Assembly: GCA_005893185.1 (NCBI GenBank)
Contig: VBOS01000312.1
Location: 1 to 6,800, forward strand
DNA length: 6,800 bases
Origin: Candidatus Eiseniibacteriota bacterium
GTDB taxonomy: Bacteria > Eisenbacteria > RBG-16-71-46
Direction: 5' to 3'
The translations under genes were made by a program, and so were the position numbers. Positions 1 to 5,064 of this stretch are shown here, piece by piece. The notes beneath the pieces are model-generated. The model searched no databases. It was not told the DNA's origin and was given only the letters and a program-made list of their open reading frames with translations. Numbering within the stretch: the stretch's first letter is position 1; each line of letters opens with the position of its first letter.

Positions 1-839
1 TACAGGGTGCGGTGGTGAGCGCGTCGGCGGCGAGCCACTACTCGCTGGCGCGCACCCTCCTCGAGGCCGGCAAGGACGTCTACGTCGAGAAGCCGCTGGC
101 GCTCGAGGTCACGCACGCCGAGACGCTGGTGCGCATCGCGCGCGAGCGCAACCGCATCCTCATGGTGGGTCACCTGCTTCTCTTCCATCCGGCGGTGCGC
201 TACCTGAAGGACATGATCGCACGCGGCGAGCTCGGCGATCTCTACTACATCTACTCGCAGCGCGTGAATCTCGGGAAGGTGCGGCGCGACGAGAACGCGC
301 TGTGGAGCTTCGCGCCCCACGACCTCTCGGTGATCCTCCACCTGCTCGACCTCGAGCCCACGGACGTGGTGGCCCGCGGGTCGGCCTTCCTCCAGGGCAA
401 GGTCGAGGACGTGGTGTTCGTGGACCTGCGCTTCCCGGGCGGCAAGCTGGCCCACGTTCACGTCTCCTGGCTCGACCCCCACAAGCTTCGCAAGTTCACG
501 GTGGTGGGGAGCCAGAAGATGGTGGTGTTCGACGACATGGAGGCGAGCGAGAAGGTGCGGATCTACGACAAGGGCGTGGAGCGCGAAGGGAAGATCGTCT
601 CCTACGGCGAATCGCTCACGGTGCGCAGCGGCGACATCGTGATCCCGAAGATCTCGCTGCAGGAGCCGCTCGCGATCGAGTGCAGGCACTTCGTCGAGTG
701 CATCCGCGACCGCAAGACGCCGCTCACCCCCGGCGAGGACGGCCTGAAGGTGGTGCGCGTGCTGGCGGCGGCGCAGGCCTCGCTCGACCAGGGCGGGGTG
801 CCGGTGCCGGTCGGCGGCGCGCCGGCAGGGGTGTCGTGA
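1..839 (+). CDS. Gfo/Idh/MocA family sugar-nucleotide dehydrogenase (WbpB/WlbA-like), 5' truncated
   Basis: Seen: an open frame enters from the left edge (first full codon at position 3) and ends in TGA at 837-839. The visible part begins mid-domain (AVVSASAASHYSLAR), the strand/helix that precedes the catalytic EKP motif. EKP is at 87-95, with the Lys codon at 90. The C-terminal domain follows, with an LWSFAPHDLS motif (His codon at 318) and a terminal helix ECRHFVECIRDRKTPL. The GTG at 12 is therefore internal, and roughly the first 70 residues (Rossmann GxGxxG) lie outside the window. Family knowledge: Gfo/Idh/MocA enzymes are cytoplasmic NAD(P)-dependent dehydrogenases; the WbpB/WlbA branch oxidises C3 of UDP-GlcNAcA and recycles NAD+ with 2-oxoglutarate. 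Inference: a WbpB-like role, because acetyltransferase and aminotransferase genes follow directly. A GnnA-like role in 3-amino lipid A sugars is the main alternative. The stop overlaps the next start by 4 bp. Confidence 0.85.
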   Translation, partial: QGAVVSASAASHYSLARTLLEAGKDVYVEKPLALEVTHAETLVRIARERNRILMVGHLLLFHPAVRYLKDMIARGELGDLYYIYSQRVNLGKVRRDENALWSFAPHDLSVILHLLDLEPTDVVARGSAFLQGKVEDVVFVDLRFPGGKLAHVHVSWLDPHKLRKFTVVGSQKMVVFDDMEASEKVRIYDKGVEREGKIVSYGESLTVRSGDIVIPKISLQEPLAIECRHFVECIRDRKTPLTPGEDGLKVVRVLAAAQASLDQGGVPVPVGGAPAGVS

Positions 840-1594
840 GCACCGCGCTCCATCCCAGCGTGAGTCTCGGCGCCGGCACCACCTACGGCGAGGGCTGCGT
901 GTTCGGGCCCGGTGTGCGCATCGGAGCGGGTTGCGTGATCGGGCACCATGTGGTCTTTCACGCCGACACCATCATTGGAAAGGAAGTCCGTATCGACGAC
1001 CACGCCACGCTCGGCAAGACGCCGATGCGTGCCGCTAACTCGGCGGTGACGAAAGAGCAGGCGCTCCCGCCGCTCACGGTCGGCGATTCGTGCATCGTCG
1101 GGACCGGCGTCGTGCTCTACCGCGGCGCCACGATCGACTCCAAGGTGCTGCTCGCCGATCTGTGCACGGTGCGAGAGAACGTCACGATCGGACGCGGCAC
1201 GATCGTGGGGCGCGGGGTCACGGTCGAGAACGTGTGCACGATCGGCCGCTACTGCAAGCTGGAGAGCGAGTGCTACATCACCGCCTACTCGGAGCTGGAG
1301 GACCGCGTGTTCGTCGCCCCCGGCGTCGTGACGTCGAATGACAACTACGTGGGCCGCACGGCCGAGCGCTTCAAGCACTTCAAGGGCGTGCGGGTGAAGA
1401 AGGGCGGCCGGATCGGCGCGGGCTCTGTGGTGCTGCCGGGGATCACGATCGGCGAGGACGGCCTGGTGGCCGCTGGCTCGGTGGTGACGCGCGATGTTCC
1501 GCCGCGTACCATCGTGCTCGGCGCCCCGGCCAAGGTGTGGCGCGAGGTGCCGGTGGAGCAGCTGCTCGAGAACCAGGGCTGGGTGGACGCGTGA
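836..1594 (+). CDS. Hexapeptide-repeat (left-handed beta-helix) N-acetyltransferase, WbpD/WlbB-like
   Basis: Seen: 252 residues from GTG at 836, overlapping the preceding stop as GTGA (translational coupling). The frame is open further upstream, but that part only shadows the dehydrogenase. Hexapeptide-type repeats ([LIV]-G-x-x) run from about residue 10 to 60, 80 to 165 and 188 to 222. A loop-like segment (residues 60-80, TPMRAANSAVTKEQALPPL) interrupts the first two blocks. The segment TSNDNY (166-171) followed by KHFKGVRVKKGGRIGAGSVV and ending in VTRDVPPRTIVLGAPAKV is characteristic of sugar-nucleotide acyltransferases of the WbpD/PglD/QdtC type. Family knowledge: these are cytoplasmic trimers using acetyl-CoA to N-acetylate amino sugars. 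Inference: it acetylates the 3-amino group made by the downstream aminotransferase. Odd: longer than typical WbpD/WlbB (about 190 residues), because of an extra N-terminal helical-coil block. The exact acceptor sugar cannot be read from sequence. Confidence 0.85.
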   Translation: MSTALHPSVSLGAGTTYGEGCVFGPGVRIGAGCVIGHHVVFHADTIIGKEVRIDDHATLGKTPMRAANSAVTKEQALPPLTVGDSCIVGTGVVLYRGATIDSKVLLADLCTVRENVTIGRGTIVGRGVTVENVCTIGRYCKLESECYITAYSELEDRVFVAPGVVTSNDNYVGRTAERFKHFKGVRVKKGGRIGAGSVVLPGITIGEDGLVAAGSVVTRDVPPRTIVLGAPAKVWREVPVEQLLENQGWVDA

Positions 1595-1604
1595 CGACCA
1601 GCCC

Positions 1605-1641
1605 CGGCTCGGTCTGAAGAGCAGGATTTCAGACCCAGCCG
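1605..1641 (+). promoter_or_regulatory. Intercistronic imperfect inverted repeat / RNA hairpin
   Basis: Seen: the left arm 1605-1618 (CGGCTCGGTCTGAA) and right arm 1628-1641 (TTCAGACCCAGCCG) are reverse complements at 13 of 14 positions, with one C/C mismatch (1610/1636) and a 9-nt loop. It sits between the acetyltransferase stop (1594) and the aminotransferase Shine-Dalgarno (1646-1653). No T-tract follows, so it is not a standard intrinsic terminator. It could be an mRNA-processing or stability hairpin, an attenuator, or a dimeric protein operator. A weaker 7-bp stem (1576-1582 with 1598-1604) lies just upstream and spans the stop codon. Confidence 0.5.
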
Positions 1642-1645
1642 AGAA

Positions 1646-1653
1646 GGGGAGGA
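1646..1653 (+). promoter_or_regulatory. Strong Shine-Dalgarno fixing the aminotransferase start
   Basis: GGGGAGGA ends 5 nt before ATG at 1659. It favours 1659 over the in-frame ATGs at 1668 and 1686, although the family-typical N-terminus (MTVPLLDLKAQY) begins only at 1686. Confidence 0.7.
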
Positions 1654-1658
1654 ATACC

Positions 1659-2990
1659 ATGAGCCCAATGCCGACGCGGGCGGCGATGACCGTCCCACTG
1701 CTCGACCTCAAGGCCCAGTACGCCGACATCCTCACCGACCTCGACGATGCCGTGCGCCGCGTGATGGAGAGCACGCGCTTCATCGGCGGGCCGGAGATCA
1801 CGGCCCTCGAGGAGGAGATCGCGCGCTACTCGCAATGCGCGCATGCCGTGGCCTGCGCGTCGGGCACCGACGCGCTGCTGCTCTCGATGTGGGCGCTCGA
1901 CATCGGACCCGGGGACGAGGTGATCACCTCCGCCTACTCGTTCTTCGCCAGCGCCGGGACGGTCGTCAACAATGGCGCCACCCCCGTGTTCGTGGACATC
2001 GACCCGCGCACCTTCAATCTCGACGCCCACAAGCTCGAGGCAGCCTTCACGTCGCGCACCAAGGCGGTGATGGTCGTCCACCTGTACGGGCAGTGCTGCG
2101 ACATGACGGCGGTGCGGGCGATCTGCCACAAGCGCAAGGTGTGGCTGATCGAGGACGCGGCCCAGGCGATCGGCTCGGAGTGGGAGGGCAGTCGCGCCGG
2201 CTCGATGAGCGACTTCGGATGCTTCTCGTTCTTCCCGTCCAAGAATCTCGGCGCGGCCGGTGACGGCGGGATGGTGGTGAGCCAGAACGCGGAGTTCGCC
2301 GAGCGCGTGCGGCTGCTGCGCGAGCACGGCGCCAGACCGAAGTACCACCACGCGGTTGTCGGCACGAACTCGCGGCTCGACGCGCTCCAGGCCGCGATCC
2401 TGCGCGTGAAGCTGCGTCACCTCGATCGCTGGAGCGAGGGCCGCGCGAAGAACGCGACGCTCTACGACCGGCTGTTCGAGGGCTCGTCCGTGACGCGCCC
2501 AGCCCGCGACGCGCGCGCGCGCCACATCTACAACCAGTACGTCATCCGGGCCCCGAAGCGCGACGCGCTCAAGGCCCATCTCGCCGAGCGCGGCATTGGA
2601 ACCGAGGTCTACTACCCGATTCCGCTCCATCTGCAGAAGTGCTTCGCCTCGCTCGGTTACAAGCCCGGGGACATGCCGCACTCGGAAGCCGCCGCGCGCG
2701 AGACGCTGGCGCTTCCGATCTACCCGGAGCTCACGGAGGAAACCAGTACGTCATCCGGGCCCCGAAGCGCGACGCGCTCAAGGCCCATCTCGCCGAGCGC
2801 GGCATTGGAACCGAGGTCTACTACCCGATTCCGCTCCACCTACAGAAGTGCTTCGCCTCGCTCGGTTACAAGCCCGGGGACATGCCGCACTCGGAAGCCG
2901 CCGCGCGCGAGACGCTGGCGCTTCCGATCTACCCGGAGCTCACGGAGGAGCAGATTCGCTATGTCGCATCATCCGTTCGGGAGTTCGTAG
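1659..2990 (+). CDS. DegT/DnrJ/EryC1/StrS PLP-dependent sugar aminotransferase (WbpE/WlbC-like), 3' end frameshifted by tandem duplication
   Basis: Seen: residues 1-361 form an almost complete fold-type I aminotransferase. Family motifs include VPLLDLKAQY, ACASGTDALLLSM, GDEVITSAYSFFA, EDAAQAIG (Asp166, Gln169), SFFPSKNLGAAGDGG with the PLP-binding Lys195 (codon 2241), YHHAVVGTNSRLDALQAAIL and YYPIPLHLQ. A 209-bp segment is then repeated, which shifts the frame. The protein as assembled continues with 82 unrelated, Arg/Ser-rich residues to TGA at 2988-2990 (443 residues). Deleting one repeat gives the expected QIRYVASSVREFVEG end, with TAG at 2996-2998 and 376 residues, normal for the family. 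Family knowledge: WbpE transfers an amino group from glutamate to the 3-keto sugar in the cytoplasm. Inference: partner of the two preceding genes. As drawn only the last 15 native residues are lost, so activity cannot be excluded. Confidence 0.85.
   Translation: MSPMPTRAAMTVPLLDLKAQYADILTDLDDAVRRVMESTRFIGGPEITALEEEIARYSQCAHAVACASGTDALLLSMWALDIGPGDEVITSAYSFFASAGTVVNNGATPVFVDIDPRTFNLDAHKLEAAFTSRTKAVMVVHLYGQCCDMTAVRAICHKRKVWLIEDAAQAIGSEWEGSRAGSMSDFGCFSFFPSKNLGAAGDGGMVVSQNAEFAERVRLLREHGARPKYHHAVVGTNSRLDALQAAILRVKLRHLDRWSEGRAKNATLYDRLFEGSSVTRPARDARARHIYNQYVIRAPKRDALKAHLAERGIGTEVYYPIPLHLQKCFASLGYKPGDMPHSEAAARETLALPIYPELTEETSTSSGPRSATRSRPISPSAALEPRSTTRFRSTYRSASPRSVTSPGTCRTRKPPRARRWRFRSTRSSRRSRFAMSHHPFGSS
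2532..2740 (+). repeat. 209-bp direct tandem repeat, copy 1
   Basis: Begins AACCAGTACGTCATCCGGGC and ends CTCACGGAGGA. It lies in the native reading frame of the aminotransferase and encodes NQYVIRAPKR through PELTEE. It is identical in length to the adjacent copy and differs from it at 2630 (T here, C there) and 2633 (G here, A there). The flanking bases differ at both ends, so the unit boundaries are exact. Confidence 0.97.
2741..2949 (+). repeat. 209-bp direct tandem repeat, copy 2
   Basis: Abuts copy 1 with no spacer. The 209-bp offset leaves it in a different frame from the upstream coding sequence but in frame with the native C-terminal codons after 2950. Its two differences from copy 1 (2839 and 2842) are third-position changes (CAT/CAC His and CTG/CTA Leu). 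Confidence 0.97.
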
Positions 2991-2998
2991 AGGGTTAG
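2741..2998 (+). pseudogene. Displaced C-terminal fragment of the aminotransferase
   Basis: In frame 2 this stretch encodes a second copy of NQYVIRAPKR through PELTEE, followed by the native end QIRYVASSVREFVEG and TAG at 2996-2998. It has no start codon or ribosome binding site of its own that fits, and is the out-of-frame remainder of the gene beginning at 1659. It would be the true 3' end if one of the two repeats is spurious. Confidence 0.75.
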
Positions 2999-3108
2999 GA
3001 AACATCATCGCGGCACGCCACTTCTCCTCCCCGCCCTGAGGCGGTGCGGCCGTCCACACAAAACTCCGCCCCGGCAGAGCCCCGCGAGCCGGCGGCGATC
3101 GGCACGCA
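2999..3108. other. Intergenic spacer between sugar cassette and kinase
   Basis: 110 bp, GC-rich. It holds a 5-bp perfect stem CCGCC/GGCGG (3031-3035 / 3040-3044, loop CTGA) and a second GC-rich repeat CCGGC/GCCGG (3071-3075 / 3088-3092). Neither is followed by a T-tract. No convincing -35/-10 or -24/-12 promoter is visible, yet the direction and gene content change here, so a promoter for the kinase-regulator-lipoprotein unit would be expected in or near it. Confidence 0.4.
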
Positions 3109-5064
3109 ATGCACGAAGTGTGGCGAGATGACCTGCGCGCGCTCTTGCGCAGGGTGAGCGAGGTGCGCGGCCTCTCCGACCGCTCGGAGGCGCCGACCGC
3201 TTTGGCACCCGGCGATGGCGAGGCGCTCATGCACACGCTCCGCGAGCTGGCGGACGACCTGGAGCGCAGTCACCGGCGGCTGATCGAGGCCAACATCCAG
3301 TTGGTCTCGCTGCGCGAGGTGGCGAGCAGCCTGGTGGGCCGGCTCGACCACGGCGACACCACGAAGACCGTGACGCGCTACCTCACCCGGGCGTTCGCGT
3401 TCGACGACGCGTTCCTGCTGCTGCTCGACCGCGAGAACGCGAGGCTCACGGGCACGTGGACTCACCGCTCCGGGGATCACGAGCACAGCGATGTGCTCGA
3501 GATCCCGCTGCTCGGCGGGCAGGGGGCCCTGGCACGCTCGTTGTGGCTCAATCGAACCGTGGTGCAGCGCGCGCCGCGCCACCACGTGCCGGCCGCGCTC
3601 CCGCACGGGCACCCGCTGCAGGACGTGTTCCACGAGATCGGGCACTTGATCTGCGTACCGCTCCAGAGGAGCCACCCGGTGGCCCCGGCGACCGAGGCGC
3701 ACGAGCTGTGCGGAGCGCGCTGCATCCTGGGCGACGCCGCGCTCTTCGCACCTCCACCGCCGCCCGACGACCAGGGCTGGACGGCCGAGCGCGAGGAGCG
3801 CCAGCACCACTGCCTGCGCTGCGACCTGATGCCGGTGCTGGGCGTGATCGGCATGGCGCGTCGCGTCGCCGTTGCGCCGGACGACGGGCGCGACGTGGCG
3901 CTGCTCGAGTCGATCGCGCTCTCGGTGGCGCCGGTGGTCGAGAACGCGCGGCTGTTCGAGGAGCTGCGGCGCAGCCAGCGCTTCGGCGAGCACGTGCGCG
4001 ACAGCATGACGAGCGCGCTGGTGGCGGTGAACATGAAGGGCGACGTGCTGAGCTTCAACCGCGCCGCCGAGGAGCTTCTGGGCTTCACCGAGGCCGAGGC
4101 CATGGGCCAGCCCTTTGGCGCCTTGTTCGGCCCCGACGCAGATGCGCTGGTGCGGGCCGCGCTCGAGCACGGCCGCACGGTGCGCCGCGAGGAGACCGTG
4201 CTGCGCGCGCGCGACGGCGCGCCCACGCCCGTGAGCTTCACGACCTCGCTCCTGCGCGAGGACCGCCGCAGCGTCTACGGGGTGGTCGCCACGTTCGTGG
4301 ACCTGGCGCCGATCAAGCGGGCGGAGGAGGAGGCGCGGCGCCTCGACCGCCTCGCGGCGCTCGGGCGCTTCACGTCGAGCGTGGCCCACGAGATCCGGAA
4401 TCCGCTGGCGGGGATCGGCGCGGGCGTGCAGTACCTGGAGCGGTCGATGCCGTTCCAGGACCCGCAGCGCGAGAATCTCGACTTCATCCAGAACGAGATC
4501 CGACGACTCGACCGCATCCTCCAGGACCTGTTCGACATCACGCACCCGCGGGGCCTGAGACTCGACCCGGCGCCGCTCGTGGACACGGTCAAGCGCGCGG
4601 TCCAGTGCGTCCAGGGGCTGGCCGACGAGCGCGGCGTGGTCTTGCGGCAGGCGGTGGCACCCCGCACGCCGGCCGTTCCCCATGACGCCGACCAGATGGA
4701 GCAGGTGTTCATCAACCTGGTGAAGAACGCGATCGAGAATTCGCCAGCCGGGGGGACGGTTCAGGTGTCGATCGAGCGCGCGGGCCCGCCGCGCGCAGCG
4801 GGCCGCCAAGAGCGGCTGCGCACCTTGATCCCGGCCGTGAGGGTCCGGGTCGAGGACCAGGGCACCGGGATCGCCCCGGAGAACTTGAAGCGCGTCTTCG
4901 AGCCGTTCTTCACGACCAAGCCCAAGGGCAGTGGACTCGGGCTCTACATCAGCCACGACATCGTGAAGCGCCACGGTGGCGCGGTCACGATCCAGAGCGA
5001 GGAAGGACGCGGCACCACGATCACGGTCGAGCTGCCGCTGGAACCGTCGGGAGGAAATCCATGA
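3109..5064 (+). CDS. Cytoplasmic GAF-PAS sensor histidine kinase (NtrB/AtoS-like) with four-cysteine GAF insertion
   Basis: Seen: 651 residues. Helical segment at about 37-72; GAF-like domain about 65-280, entering a signalling helix (VENARLFEELRRSQ); PAS about 293-400; HisKA with AHEIRNPL (phospho-acceptor His427, ExxN at 428-431); HATPase_c with N-box NLVKNAIENS (Asn540), G1 DQGTGIA (583-589), F-box FEPFFTTK and G2 GSGLGL (607-612). No transmembrane segment or signal peptide, so a soluble sensor is likely. The GAF is interrupted at about 187-242 by CGARC, a Pro run and HHCLRC (Cys201, 205, 235, 238). Family knowledge: such kinases phosphorylate NtrC-type regulators; ExxN often marks kinase/phosphatase bifunctionality. 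The regulator gene overlaps by 4 bp (ATGA). The start is the first in-frame start codon after the stop at 3037 but lacks a clear Shine-Dalgarno; ATG at 3229, behind GCGAGG, is the alternative. The signal is unknown. Confidence 0.9.
   Translation: MHEVWRDDLRALLRRVSEVRGLSDRSEAPTALAPGDGEALMHTLRELADDLERSHRRLIEANIQLVSLREVASSLVGRLDHGDTTKTVTRYLTRAFAFDDAFLLLLDRENARLTGTWTHRSGDHEHSDVLEIPLLGGQGALARSLWLNRTVVQRAPRHHVPAALPHGHPLQDVFHEIGHLICVPLQRSHPVAPATEAHELCGARCILGDAALFAPPPPPDDQGWTAEREERQHHCLRCDLMPVLGVIGMARRVAVAPDDGRDVALLESIALSVAPVVENARLFEELRRSQRFGEHVRDSMTSALVAVNMKGDVLSFNRAAEELLGFTEAEAMGQPFGALFGPDADALVRAALEHGRTVRREETVLRARDGAPTPVSFTTSLLREDRRSVYGVVATFVDLAPIKRAEEEARRLDRLAALGRFTSSVAHEIRNPLAGIGAGVQYLERSMPFQDPQRENLDFIQNEIRRLDRILQDLFDITHPRGLRLDPAPLVDTVKRAVQCVQGLADERGVVLRQAVAPRTPAVPHDADQMEQVFINLVKNAIENSPAGGTVQVSIERAGPPRAAGRQERLRTLIPAVRVRVEDQGTGIAPENLKRVFEPFFTTKPKGSGLGLYISHDIVKRHGGAVTIQSEEGRGTTITVELPLEPSGGNP
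5049..5054 (+). promoter_or_regulatory. Shine-Dalgarno of the response regulator
   Basis: GGGAGG lies 6 nt before ATG at 5061, inside the last codons of the kinase gene. With the ATGA overlap it supports coupled translation of kinase and regulator. Confidence 0.7.

Noticed and set aside
12..14. GTG at 12 as the true start of the dehydrogenase
   Set aside because: The protein would lack the entire nucleotide-binding GxGxxG region, and the frame stays open and family-like up to the window edge.
602..1801. Long minus-strand frame opposite the sugar cassette
   Set aside because: It spans two real genes and the hairpin region, with no motif or ribosome binding site.
2532..2949. The tandem copies as a CRISPR, an insertion-sequence footprint or a modular protein repeat
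   Set aside because: Only two abutting copies, no spacers, no terminal inverted repeats or transposase, and the unit length does not preserve the frame.
2639..2998. Independent small gene of 119 residues starting within the first repeat
   Set aside because: Its first third is out-of-frame aminotransferase sequence and the rest is the duplicated C-terminus; it is a product of the duplication.
3012..3026. CGGCACG-N4-TTCT as a sigma54 promoter for the kinase
   Set aside because: The -12 element lacks the essential GC and the first T of the -24 element is missing.
3031..3044. CCGCC-CTGA-GGCGG hairpin as terminator of the sugar cassette
   Set aside because: Only a 5-bp stem and no T-tract afterwards; such short GC stems are expected by chance at this base composition.
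2995..4974. 659-residue open frame on the minus strand, antisense to the kinase
   Set aside because: It is a shadow of GC-rich coding sequence. Its composition is Arg/His/Ala-rich with no recognisable domain, whereas the + strand frame has a full GAF-PAS-HisKA-HATPase series.
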